A program made the position numbers and the translations under genes. Shown piece after piece: positions 40,680 through 49,838 of a DNA stretch of 64,000 nucleotides. The stretch covers positions 1-64,000 of the forward strand of contig NZ_FORM01000011.1 in the NCBI RefSeq assembly GCF_900114005.1. Reading direction: 5' to 3'. Under the pieces are notes generated by a model that worked only from the letters and a program-made list of their open reading frames with translations, had not been told where the DNA came from and made no database searches. The DNA is from Olleya namhaensis. GTDB taxonomy: Bacteria > Bacteroidota > Bacteroidia > Flavobacteriales > Flavobacteriaceae. Within the stretch, counting starts at the first letter, position 1; each line of letters opens with the position of its first letter.

Positions 40680-41974
40680 CATCGCGTCACTTCGAGTGAT
40701 TTGTGAAGCATGAGCAAATAGTATCGAGAAGTTTATTTGCTAAGAAGTTCTCGACACGTCTCCTAAGGTCGCCGCACTCGAACTGACGCGATGTGCTTGC
40801 TATTGTGTGATTTCTTTTATGCAGATTTTGTTGCGTCACGTCACTTCGAGTGATTTGAGAAGCATGAACAAATTGTATCGAGAAGTGTATTTAAAAAGAG
40901 TTCTCGATACACGTCTCCTAAGGTCGCCGCACTCGAACTGACGCGATGTACTTGCTATTGTGTGATTTCTGTTATGCAGGTTTTGTTGCGTCACGTCACT
41001 TCGAGTGATTTGAGAAGCATGAACAAATTGTATCGAGAACTCTTTTTAAAAAGAATTCTCGATACACGTCTCCTAAGGTCGCTGCACTCGAGCTGACGCG
41101 ATGTGCTTGCTATTGTGTGATTTCTGTTATGCAGGTTATGTTGCGTCACGTCACTTCGAGTGATTTGTAAAGCACGAGCAAATTGTATCGAGAAGCTTAT
41201 TTTAAACAGAGTTCTCGATACACGTCTCCTAAGGTCGCCGCACTCGAACTGACGCGATGTGCTTGCTGTTATGTGATTTCTGTTATGCAGGTTTTGTTGC
41301 GTCACGTCACTTCGAGTGATTTGAGAAGCATGAACAAATTGTATCGAGAAGCTTATTTTAAAAAGAATTCTCGATACACGTCTCCTAAGGTCGCTGCACT
41401 CGAGCTGACGCGATGTGCTTGCTATTGTGTGATTTCTGTTATGCAGGTTATGTTGCGTCACGTCACTTCGAGTGATTTGTGAAGCATGAGCAAATAGTAT
41501 CGAGAAGTGTATTTAAAAAGAGTTCTCGATACACGTCTCCTAAGGTCGCCGCACTCGAACTGACGCGATGTGTTTGCTGTTATGTGATTTCTGTTATGCA
41601 GGTTTTGTTGCGTCACGTCACTTCGAGTGATTTGTGAAGCATGAGCAAATAGTATCGAGAAGTGTATTTAAAAAGAGTTCTCGATACACGTCTCCTAAGG
41701 TTGCCGCACTCGAACTGACGCGATGTGCTTGCTATTGTGTGATTTCTGTTATGCAGGTTATGTTGAGTCACGTCACTTCGAGTGATTTGAGAAGCATGAA
41801 CAAATTGTATCGAGAAGCTTATTTTAAAAAGAGTTCTCGATGCACGTCTCCTAAGGTGCCGTACTCGAATTGACGCGATGTGCTTGCTATTGTATGATTT
41901 CTGTTATGCAGGTTTTGTTGCGGTTACGTCACTTCGAGTGATTTGAGAAGCATGAACAAATTGTATCGAGAAGT
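40680..41974. repeat. Tandem array, nine units of about 155 bp
   Basis: The block CACTTCGAGTGATTTG recurs at 40688, 40842, 40997, 41152, 41308, 41464, 41619, 41774 and 41930, a period of 154-156 bp. Each unit is an inverted repeat: TTCGAGTG, then TATCGAGAAG, a short variable AT-rich spacer, then TTCTCGATA, CTCCTAAGG, CACTCGAACTGACG, and a linker TGCTTGCTATTGTGTGATTT that contains no palindrome. The last unit is cut off just before the amine-oxidase stop (41984). ORFs read across it are repeat translations and are not genes. Confidence 0.9.
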
Positions 41975-41983
41975 AATTAAATA

Positions 41984-43054
41984 TTAATTAATTTCCGCTT
42001 TAAGCGAATCAAAAACATGCATTGCGCTACTAACCGCAGCTTCCATTTTTCCAGAAAACACAGTACTGGTTTCTGCTCCGGCTATAAAAAGTTTTTCATT
42101 TAAATAGCGTTCTTGATAAAGCAGGTGCCCATTATTTTGCTGTGGCATTAAAAAGGTGTTCTCTGGTTTAATCGTATGTTTTTGATCAATCCAAACGCAT
42201 TCTTCGTAATTCAAATACGCTAACGCTTGGTCACCATAATAGCCTTGTAATTGTTCTAAAGCTAGATTTTTACGTTGCTCTTTGTTTAAATCGCTCAAAT
42301 TAGAGCTCATAAACCCACTTAACGCATAAACAGATTGCTCAGCATTAGAATGGTCGTAAAACTCTTGTAAAGGTCCTGAATTAGCATAAATCGTTCCGCT
42401 GCTTTGTGGGTGTTTCCAAAAAGGAGTTTTATAGGTAAAACCGACTCTAATTGAGTTGTGCATCCAAGTATGTGTTTTGGATAAGGTGTCTGTGATAACT
42501 TCCGGTAATTCTGGTGTTAGGCTAATGTTTTGGTTAAATAAGGCAGGAGGTAAGGTCGAAACCACATAGGTTGCATGGTAGGTCTGCTTATTTGTTTTTA
42601 CTTCGAGGTATTCCGCTTTAAGCTGAATTGAAATAGCGCTAGTGTCGGTGTGTACGCTTGTTTGGTATAATTGATCTGTTAAGGTTTCAATTAGTGTTTG
42701 TGTCCCATTTTTGATGCGGTAACTTACGGAGTCATTATTAGGCAAAGACACTAATTGTGCTTGCTTACTGGGGTCTGGTTGGTAAATAGCGGTCGAACCG
42801 TAAAACTGCTCAAAAACATCAATTTGTAATGATTTTAGTAGGTTTAAAACGTTTGTTTGCTGAGGTACTAGCCATGTTGCTCCAAGATCTATTGGTGCTT
42901 CATTGGTATTACGTTTGGTTACAATGCGCCCACCAATACGTGTATTAGCTTCGATTATAGTTGTCTTTAAGTTTAGCGATTTAAGTAAATAGGCGAGTGT
43001 TAAGCCTGTTAATCCAGCGCCAATAATAAGTACGTCAGTGTTTTTTGTAGTCAT
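41984..43054 (-). CDS. Flavin monoamine oxidase family protein
   Basis: 356 residues. N-terminal Rossmann FAD site VLIIGAGLTGLTLAYLL, the GG-doublet ANTRIGGRIVTKR, a substrate domain, and a C-terminal FAD motif LFIAGAETSTVFSGKMEAAVSSA. It is shorter than animal MAOs but complete for the bacterial NAD(P)/FAD-dependent amine oxidase group. It oxidises an unknown amine or protoporphyrinogen-like substrate in the cytoplasm. It lies 4 bp after recG on the same strand, so co-transcription is likely, and is followed immediately by the tandem repeat array. Confidence 0.85.
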   Translation of the reverse strand: MTTKNTDVLIIGAGLTGLTLAYLLKSLNLKTTIIEANTRIGGRIVTKRNTNEAPIDLGATWLVPQQTNVLNLLKSLQIDVFEQFYGSTAIYQPDPSKQAQLVSLPNNDSVSYRIKNGTQTLIETLTDQLYQTSVHTDTSAISIQLKAEYLEVKTNKQTYHATYVVSTLPPALFNQNISLTPELPEVITDTLSKTHTWMHNSIRVGFTYKTPFWKHPQSSGTIYANSGPLQEFYDHSNAEQSVYALSGFMSSNLSDLNKEQRKNLALEQLQGYYGDQALAYLNYEECVWIDQKHTIKPENTFLMPQQNNGHLLYQERYLNEKLFIAGAETSTVFSGKMEAAVSSAMHVFDSLKAEIN

Positions 43055-43058
43055 AAAC

Positions 43059-45161
43059 TTAGCTAATGTAGTTCCAGATGTTTTTGTATTTACTCATTTG
43101 TCGGTAGGTCTCTAATATAATTGCATTATCAGGACTACTTAAGCTTGGATCTTTAGTTAAAAGGTCTTTTGCCCAATAGCGTGCATGTTGCAAAATGTCG
43201 TTATCTTTTACAATATCTGCAATGCGTAAATTTAAAATTCCGCTTTGTTGGGTCCCCATAATATCTCCTGGTCCACGAAGTCGTAAATCCACTTCTGCAA
43301 TCTCAAAACCATCATTTGTACTGGTCATGGTTTGGACACGTGTTTTACTGTTTTCTGACAATTTATGACTGGTCATTAGGATGCAATAACTTTGCTCTGC
43401 ACCACGTCCAACACGACCTCTTAATTGGTGTAATTGTGCTAGTCCAAAACGCTCTGCACTTTCAATTACCATGACCGAAGCATTGGGTACATTTACCCCA
43501 ACTTCTATAACCGTTGTTGCCACCATAATTTGTGTTTCGCCTTTAACAAATCGTTGCATTTCAAACTCCTTATCTGCGGGTTTCATTTTACCATGAACGA
43601 TGGAAATTTGATACTCTGGCATCGGGAAATCGCGCACCAAACTTTCGTAACCATCCATCAAATCTTTGTAGTCCATTTGAGCACTTTCTTGTATCAAAGG
43701 ATAGACGATATATACCTGTCTTTTTTTAGCAATTTCGTCCCGAATAAAACGAAATACTTTTAGGCGATTTGAGTCGTATCTATGGACCGTTTTTATGGGT
43801 TGTCTTCCGGGTGGTAATTCGTCAATTACAGAGATGTCTAAATCACCATAAACAGACATCGCTAAAGTTCTTGGAATTGGAGTTGCTGTCATGACCAAAA
43901 CGTGAGGAGGAAGAGTGTTTTTTTTCCAAAGCTTAGATCGTTGCTTGACTCCAAAACGGTGTTGCTCGTCAATAATTGCAAGTCCTAAATTGTTAAATTT
44001 AACCTTGTCTTCTAAAACAGCATGTGTACCTATTAGGATGTCTAATTCGCCGCTTTCTAACATTTTGTGTATCTCTCTTCGTTCTGAAGTTTTACTTGAA
44101 CCTGTAAGCAGTTTAATACTGATTTCTAAATTGTTACATAGTTCTAATAATCCATTATAGTGTTGTACTGACAAAATTTCAGTCGGTGCCATTAAGCAAG
44201 CTTGAAAACCGTTGTCAACCGCTATTAGCATTGACATTAATGCCACTATGGTCTTTCCGGAGCCAACATCACCTTGTAAAAGACGGTTCATTTGTGCATT
44301 ACTACCTAAATCTGCTCTGATTTCTTTTAATACACGCTTCTGCGCATTGGTTAATTCAAACGGTAAATGGTTTTTGAAAAACGTATTAAAATGTGCGCCA
44401 ACGGTTTCAAAAGGAAATCCTTTAATCTTAGTTTTATGAATTAAATTTTTAAGAATTAATTGTAATTGTATGTAAAATAACTCTTCAAATTTTAGTCTGA
44501 ATTCGGCTTTAGAAAGTGCTGTTTGATCCTTCGGAAAATGAACATTTAAAAGGGCTTCAGATTTCGAAATTAATTTGTTTTCTGAAAGTAGTTTTTCGGA
44601 CAAGGTTTCAACAAATCTTCCTTTGGTTTCAAGGAATAAATTTTGCATGATTTTTGTCATCACGCGATTGCTAATTCCTCTGTTAGATAACTTCTCAGTT
44701 GAAGGGTAAATGGCTTGCATTGCACTTCGCAAATTTGCCTGATGTTCGGTTAGTAATTCGATGTCAGGATGCGGCATATTATACTTGTTTGCAAACAAGT
44801 TTGTTTTTCCAAAAATGACATAAGTTGCGTTTAATTTTAAAGCTTCCTTAATCCATTTTTGACCTCTAAACCATACCAATTCCATGGTGCCAGTTTCGTC
44901 CTTAAAAGTAGCAACTAATCGCTTGCCTCTTTTCTGAGCAATCTCTTCAAATTTTGTGATTTTACCAATAATTTGCACCTCGGCAGCATTGGGTAATAAT
45001 TGGTTGATTTTGTAATATTTTGTACGATCTAAATATCTGTTTGGAAACAGATTTATTAAATCTTGATAGGTGTGAATACCCAACTCCTTGCGCAATAAAT
45101 CTGCACGATTTGGTCCGACGCCTTTTAGGTAATCTATTGGAGTTTGTAAGTTAGTACTCAT
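43059..45161 (-). CDS. recG: ATP-dependent DNA helicase RecG
   Basis: 700 residues from the ATG at 45159-45161 (MSTNLQTPIDYLKGVGPNRAD). The frame is open 18 codons upstream, but RecG proteins of this group start here. Wedge/OB domain about 55-150 (AEVQIIGKITKF), then motifs I LLQGDVGSGKT, II IDEQHRFG, III TATPIPRT, V ATTVIEVGVNVPNA and VI QLRGRVGRG. It remodels stalled replication forks and Holliday junctions. It is flanked by two related repeat arrays. Confidence 0.96.
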   Translation of the reverse strand: MSTNLQTPIDYLKGVGPNRADLLRKELGIHTYQDLINLFPNRYLDRTKYYKINQLLPNAAEVQIIGKITKFEEIAQKRGKRLVATFKDETGTMELVWFRGQKWIKEALKLNATYVIFGKTNLFANKYNMPHPDIELLTEHQANLRSAMQAIYPSTEKLSNRGISNRVMTKIMQNLFLETKGRFVETLSEKLLSENKLISKSEALLNVHFPKDQTALSKAEFRLKFEELFYIQLQLILKNLIHKTKIKGFPFETVGAHFNTFFKNHLPFELTNAQKRVLKEIRADLGSNAQMNRLLQGDVGSGKTIVALMSMLIAVDNGFQACLMAPTEILSVQHYNGLLELCNNLEISIKLLTGSSKTSERREIHKMLESGELDILIGTHAVLEDKVKFNNLGLAIIDEQHRFGVKQRSKLWKKNTLPPHVLVMTATPIPRTLAMSVYGDLDISVIDELPPGRQPIKTVHRYDSNRLKVFRFIRDEIAKKRQVYIVYPLIQESAQMDYKDLMDGYESLVRDFPMPEYQISIVHGKMKPADKEFEMQRFVKGETQIMVATTVIEVGVNVPNASVMVIESAERFGLAQLHQLRGRVGRGAEQSYCILMTSHKLSENSKTRVQTMTSTNDGFEIAEVDLRLRGPGDIMGTQQSGILNLRIADIVKDNDILQHARYWAKDLLTKDPSLSSPDNAIILETYRQMSKYKNIWNYIS

Positions 45162-45279
45162 AGACAACGAAATTAATGCATTTTGATTTAAAGAGAAAGT
45201 TAAATCGATTGGCATTGTCTTGCTTTAGTTGATTTTGGTTTAAGGAATTGTTGGTTTTTATAAAAGTTTAGAAAGTGTT

Positions 45280-45770
45280 TGGTTCTCGACACACCTTTCC
45301 TGTGTCAAGGCACTCGAACTGACGCGTTGTGCTTTTTATTGCTATGCTTATTTTATTTCGTAGCGTCATTTCGAGTGATTTGTGAAGCATGAGCAAATTG
45401 TATCGAGAAGTATTTATAAGAAAGTATAGTTCTCGATACACCTTTCCTTCGTCAAGGCACTCGAACTGACGCGTTGTGCTTTGTGTTATGCTTATTTTAT
45501 TGCGTGTTTTACTGCGTCTCGTCACTTCGAGTGATTTGTGAAGCATGAGCAAATTGTATCGAGAAGTATTTATAAGAAAGTAGAGTTCTCGATACACCTT
45601 TCCTTCGTCAAGGCACTCGAACTGACGTCTTGTGCTTGTTATTGTGTGTTTTACTGCGTAGCGTCACTTCGAGTGATTTGTGAAGCATGAGCAAATTGTA
45701 TCGAGAAGTATTTGTAAGAAAGTAGAGTTCTCGATACACCTTTCCTTCGTCAAGGCACTCGAACTGATGG
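45280..45770. repeat. Second array of the same repeat family, four units
   Basis: Units CACTTCGAGTGATTTGTGAAGC, TTGTATCGAGAAG, variable ATAAGAAAGTA spacer, TTCTCGATACACC, then AAGGCACTCGAACTGACG, with starts near 45373, 45528 and 45669 and a half unit at 45280. The family matches the 40.7-kb array, but the right arm differs (CTTTCCTTCGTCAAGG instead of CTCCTAAGGTCGCCG). Confidence 0.88.
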
Positions 45771-45944
45771 TTGTTTTCAAAAAAAGAGGACAAGATCAAT
45801 GAATACAATAAAGATCTTGCTGCAAATCAATTTTCTTCTTTTTGTAAAGAGATGAATGAATTTTGTTTCCTCTTTAAAGGAAATCAAAAGAAAGAGGAGT
45901 TAACACGTTACAAAAAATTGTATTTTGGTCTAATCCTTGTTTAA
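45771..45944 (+). pseudogene. Possible gene fragment between the repeat array and the M1 peptidase
   Basis: An open frame of 57 codons, LFSKKEDKINEYNKDL at the start and ELTRYKKLYFGLILV at the end, with balanced charged and hydrophobic residues, lies between the last repeat unit and the M1 peptidase gene. No ATG is available (only TTG at 45771), a stop precedes it, and it ends 9 bp before the peptidase ATG. It may be the C-terminal remnant of a gene cut by the repeats, or chance. Confidence 0.2.
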
Positions 45945-45952
45945 ATTTATTT

Positions 45953-48010
45953 ATGAGATACTTTTTAGTGCTATTTATTACGTTTTTATGTCTTTCCGCG
46001 AAAGCGCAACAAACTGAATTTATTGATTTTATATCTATTAAAGCTGAAGTTAGTTTTGAAAAAGACAATACTGTTAAAGGGAAAGCTAAATATATTTATA
46101 AAGCCTTGAAGCCGTTTGATTCTTTAATGATTGACGCTGTAAACATTGAAATCACCAATTTTTATGATGACCATTACGATCTTGATTTTGAGTATGACGG
46201 AAAGCAAATTATATATAAACCACAATTTGAAGCTAATTCGTATCATGAGTTAAATATCGAGTATACAGTAAAGCCTAAAAAAGCGCTCTACTTTACTGAA
46301 AAAGAAAACTCTCATCAAATTTGGACCCAGGGACAAGGTAAGTACACAAGTCATTGGTTACCTAGTATTGATGATATGAATGATAAAATCGAATTTGACT
46401 TGTCAATTACTTATGATAAAGACTATCAGGTTATTGCTAACGGTGCATTAATCGATAAAATTAGTAACGACTCAACAACCACTTGGCACTACGACATGCA
46501 AAAACCAATGTCAAGTTATCTTGTCGCGTTGGCTATTGGCAAATATGAACAAAAGGTAATTACATCTCAAAGCGGAATACCTATACAATTGTATTATTAT
46601 CCAGAAGATTCTGCTAAAATTGAGCCGACATACCGCTATACCAAACAAATGTTTGATTTTTTAGAAAACGAAATTGGTGTACCTTATCCTTGGCAAAACT
46701 ATAAGCAAGTACCGGTAAAAGATTTTTTGTATTCAGGAATGGAAAATACGAGTTGCACTATTTTTAGTGACGATTTTATGATTGACAACACTAGTTTTAT
46801 AGATAAAAACTACGTTAATGTTAATGCGCATGAATTGGCGCACCAATGGTTTGGAGATTTGGTTACGGAAACTTCGGGGTCGCACCATTGGTTGCAGGAG
46901 GGTTTTGCAACGTATTACGCCCTTTTGGCAGAACGAGATCTATTTGGAGACGCGTATTACTACAATAGGCTTTATGAGTATTATGTAGAATTAAAAGCAC
47001 AAGATGAAGCAGGAGATGGTACTGCGCTATTAAATCCAAAATCTAGCAGTACAACGTTTTACAAAAAGGGTGCTTGGGCTTTACATGTTTTACGAGAAAA
47101 AGTGGGTGACAGAGCCTTTAAAAAGGCTGTAGAGGATTACTTAACCCGTTATGCGTTTAAAAATGTTGAGACTTCTAGTTTTATAACTGAAGTAGAAAAA
47201 CAATCGGGAAAAGACTTAACGTTATTTGTGGACCGTTGGTTAAAATCGCCTGTATTGTTGGAGGGACAAATGATAGCCAGTTTAGAAGACAATGAAACCG
47301 CTTCGTTTTTAATAACCAAGCAGACTAATCCATATTTAAGTTACAGGACTGATGCGGATGATAATTACATTCCGTTTAGCTTAATTACAACTTTGCCTGA
47401 AGGGTTTCATGCTATTCAGGTTTCGGTTTTAGAGGAAGCGTTATCAAAACCAGAGTATCCTACTTCTGACGATTTAATTTTAGAGGCATTTAATTCGGAC
47501 CAAATTCAGTTAAGACAAACTTTGGCTTTAGGCTTGAGAACGGTTCCTTTAAAATATCAAAAGCAGTATGAAGGGTTGCTTAATGATGCTTCTTATATTA
47601 CCATTGAAGCAGCATTGTATAACCTATGGGCCAATTTTCCGCGTAAGCGAAACCTATATTTAGAGCAAACAAAGACGATTTACGGTTTTAATAATTATAA
47701 TATTAGAATCTTATGGTTGGCTCTAGCTATTGCTACACCAGAGTATGAGCAAGATAAAACGGAAGCTTTTTTTAATGAATTAGTAGGTTATACAAATCCT
47801 ACGCAACCCTTTTCAAGACGACAAAATGCTTTTGAAACTTTGTCTAGCTTGGGTGTGTTTAATCCCGCTGCTTTGACAAATCTTGTAGAGGCGACGAAGC
47901 ACCATAATTGGCGTTTCAAGAGTTTTGCTAAGCAACTTGTAGATTTGTTATCTGAAAATGAAAAATATAAATCTATAATTAGTAATTTGCAGGATAACCA
48001 AAAACAATAA
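45953..48010 (+). CDS. M1-family aminopeptidase, exported
   Basis: 685 residues. Signal peptide (MRYFLVLFITFLCLSAKAQ). Beta-saddle N-terminal domain, then GMEN-type motif YSGMENTSC, zinc site HELAHQWFGDLVTE with the third ligand in LQEGFATYYA, and the conserved downstream KGAW. The C-terminal part lacks the long ERAP domain but has a shorter helical one. It releases N-terminal residues from peptides and is expected in the periplasm. It overlaps the patatin gene region by 2 bp spacing, so the two are co-transcribed. Confidence 0.93.
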   Translation: MRYFLVLFITFLCLSAKAQQTEFIDFISIKAEVSFEKDNTVKGKAKYIYKALKPFDSLMIDAVNIEITNFYDDHYDLDFEYDGKQIIYKPQFEANSYHELNIEYTVKPKKALYFTEKENSHQIWTQGQGKYTSHWLPSIDDMNDKIEFDLSITYDKDYQVIANGALIDKISNDSTTTWHYDMQKPMSSYLVALAIGKYEQKVITSQSGIPIQLYYYPEDSAKIEPTYRYTKQMFDFLENEIGVPYPWQNYKQVPVKDFLYSGMENTSCTIFSDDFMIDNTSFIDKNYVNVNAHELAHQWFGDLVTETSGSHHWLQEGFATYYALLAERDLFGDAYYYNRLYEYYVELKAQDEAGDGTALLNPKSSSTTFYKKGAWALHVLREKVGDRAFKKAVEDYLTRYAFKNVETSSFITEVEKQSGKDLTLFVDRWLKSPVLLEGQMIASLEDNETASFLITKQTNPYLSYRTDADDNYIPFSLITTLPEGFHAIQVSVLEEALSKPEYPTSDDLILEAFNSDQIQLRQTLALGLRTVPLKYQKQYEGLLNDASYITIEAALYNLWANFPRKRNLYLEQTKTIYGFNNYNIRILWLALAIATPEYEQDKTEAFFNELVGYTNPTQPFSRRQNAFETLSSLGVFNPAALTNLVEATKHHNWRFKSFAKQLVDLLSENEKYKSIISNLQDNQKQ

Positions 48011-48011
48011 T

Positions 48012-48929
48012 TTGAAAGCATTAGTCATATCTGGAGGAGGAAGTAAAGGTGCATTTGCAGGTGGTGTTGCGCAACATTTAATTGAACAAGAAGGAAAACA
48101 GTATGATATGTTTTTGGGAACATCTACAGGAAGTTTGTTAATTCCGCATTTGGCTACCGGCAATATTGGTAAGCTTTACGATATTTATACACATGTTAAT
48201 CAGAATTCGATTTTTAGTATTAATCCATTTGTGGTTAAGAAAAAAGGCGATAGAGAGTATGTGTCGATTAACTATTTTAATACGGCGTTACAATTTATTA
48301 AACGAAAACGAACTTTTGGAGAAAGTAAAAACCTAAAAAAACATATTAAAGAGCATTTTACTAAAGCTGAATATGATACAATTAAAGCCACTAAAGAAGA
48401 TGTTGTGGTTACGGTTACTAATTTATCTAAAAACCGAGTGGAGTATAAGTCTATTAACGATTATAGCTACGAGGAGTTTTGCGAGTGGGTTTGGATTTCG
48501 TGCAATTATATTCCGTTTATGTCATTGGCAATAAAAGATGGTTTTGAGTATGCAGATGGTGGTTTAGGTTGTGTAATACCAATAAGAGAAGCTATTTTGC
48601 GTGGCGCTACAGAAGTGGATGCTATAGTTTTAGAAAGCGAAAATTTGGAATACAACAAGGTGTTGGGCAAAAACCCGTTTTCGTTAATGATTAACCTATT
48701 TGGGCATTTATTAGATCAAGTAGAAAAAGGGGATATTGCAATTGGAAAATTGGCTGCAAAACACAGAAATGTGAAGCTAAACCTATATTATACACCAACT
48801 AAGTTAACAGAAAACTCATTGATTTTTAATAAGAAACTGATGGAAGAGTGGTGGTTACAAGGGTATTTGTATGCGCAAGGTAAATATGAAAATCATGATG
48901 AGTATAGCTCTACTGTACCTATAAAATAA
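48012..48929 (+). CDS. Patatin-like phospholipase
   Basis: 305 residues from a TTG start at 48012-48014, chosen because the protein begins directly MKALVISGGGSKGAFAGG, the oxyanion-hole motif of patatins. The serine motif is GTSTGS (GxSxG) near 40 and the catalytic Asp motif is YADGG near 185. It is a lipid acyl hydrolase of the cytoplasm or inner membrane. The start lies one base after the M1 peptidase stop, so it is translationally coupled. A bidirectional terminator follows. Confidence 0.92.
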   Translation: MKALVISGGGSKGAFAGGVAQHLIEQEGKQYDMFLGTSTGSLLIPHLATGNIGKLYDIYTHVNQNSIFSINPFVVKKKGDREYVSINYFNTALQFIKRKRTFGESKNLKKHIKEHFTKAEYDTIKATKEDVVVTVTNLSKNRVEYKSINDYSYEEFCEWVWISCNYIPFMSLAIKDGFEYADGGLGCVIPIREAILRGATEVDAIVLESENLEYNKVLGKNPFSLMINLFGHLLDQVEKGDIAIGKLAAKHRNVKLNLYYTPTKLTENSLIFNKKLMEEWWLQGYLYAQGKYENHDEYSSTVPIK

Positions 48930-48963
48930 AGTGTAAATGCATTGTATTGATGCACTATGTACA

Positions 48964-48999
48964 TAAAAAAAGCCCTATAGTTTGATAGGGCTTTTTTAT
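48964..48999. terminator. Bidirectional intrinsic terminator
   Basis: AAGCCCTATAG pairs with CTATCAAACTATAGGGCTT-type halves: AAGCCCTAT (48970-48978) and ATAGGGCTT with A- and T-runs. It separates the patatin gene (+) from the convergent gene at 49017 (-). Confidence 0.85.
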
Positions 49000-49016
49000 T
49001 TTTTTGTAAAATTTGG

Positions 49017-49535
49017 TTACCAGATTTCCGCAACTTCCTTTTTAATATAATGTAAACCGGCATTACTTGGTGCTGCTTTGTCAAGCATTTCGTTTAAAAT
49101 AGCTTCTCTAAGTTTACTTGCAGAGTCTATTTTTTCGCTCATACTTACTTTTCTAATTAATTGTATAGTTGCACTTTTAGATGCGGTTACTATAGTCCAG
49201 CAGTCGTCGCTTAAATAAATTTGTTGTGATAGGTTGTGTTCAAATTCTTGCTCGATACTTTTTATTAGTAAATCTTCATATGCTTGTTTGTCTGATGACA
49301 GTGGTGCCACACGTAGTAATAATTTGTTTGGAGATATACGTTCTAAAAATAATGCTAAACGCTCATAAGCCTGAAGTCTTACCGGTAAAGACTCTTTACT
49401 AAGGGTTTTTACAATATTAAATTTACGACGTTCCTCTTCGTTCTGCATGTGTTCTCTAAAAAAAAGATAAGCTATAACCCCTGTGATGATTGAAGGGACA
49501 GAATACATGACGACGTTTAATAATTGTTCTTCCAT
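49017..49535 (-). CDS. Hypothetical membrane-anchored protein
   Basis: 172 residues. One N-terminal TM helix (about 7-24) followed by a cytoplasmic helical domain beginning EHMQNEEERRKFNIVKTLSKESLPVRLQAYERLALFLERI. The family is common in Flavobacteriia next to various genes; I know no function for it. A strong ALFLERISPNKLLLR segment and a C-terminal KKEVAEIW are typical. It is a single gene ending in the shared terminator. Confidence 0.76.
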   Translation of the reverse strand: MEEQLLNVVMYSVPSIITGVIAYLFFREHMQNEEERRKFNIVKTLSKESLPVRLQAYERLALFLERISPNKLLLRVAPLSSDKQAYEDLLIKSIEQEFEHNLSQQIYLSDDCWTIVTASKSATIQLIRKVSMSEKIDSASKLREAILNEMLDKAAPSNAGLHYIKKEVAEIW

Positions 49536-49838
49536 AAGTTGTTTGGTTTAGTATAACAAACATAATGTCTTTTAAATTATTGTACAAGAAAACAGATAAT
49601 GGAATCAAAACTGTTTTTAATGGAATGAAGACGGTCGATAATAAATTAGCAGGGTTTAAAAAAAGTATTGTCAGCTATTTTTGAATTGTTGTTTCTGTTT
49701 TACAATAGGTTAGCTGTTAGGTCTAGGTGCTTATTTTAAAATAAATCATAAAAACATGGTCTCAAGGGGTAACAGAAATCAATATCAGTTTATATAACTA
49801 TATAAATGATAAATTCTAAACAGTTAAAACTTTAAATT
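49536..49838. other. Non-coding gap upstream of a lipoprotein gene
   Basis: About 300 bp, AT-rich, between divergent genes. A possible -7 motif TATTTTTG lies at 49676-49683 (+), about 155 bp before the ATG at 49839, with no clear -33 TTG. A long 5' untranslated region would be needed. No ORF is supported. Confidence 0.4.

Noticed and set aside
40991-41873. Open frames across the tandem repeats (40991-41461 minus, 41183-41482 and 41634-41873 plus)
   Set aside because: They only translate the repeat unit; the same peptide recurs with each period, no start or RBS fits, and frames exist on both strands.
40680-41974. CRISPR array
   Set aside because: The period is about 155 bp, repeats are long with internal palindromes, and inter-arm spacers are short and similar; no cas genes lie nearby.
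45268-45808. Open frames 45268-45597 and 45608-45808 (minus)
   Set aside because: Translations of the second repeat array, with the same repeated peptide blocks.
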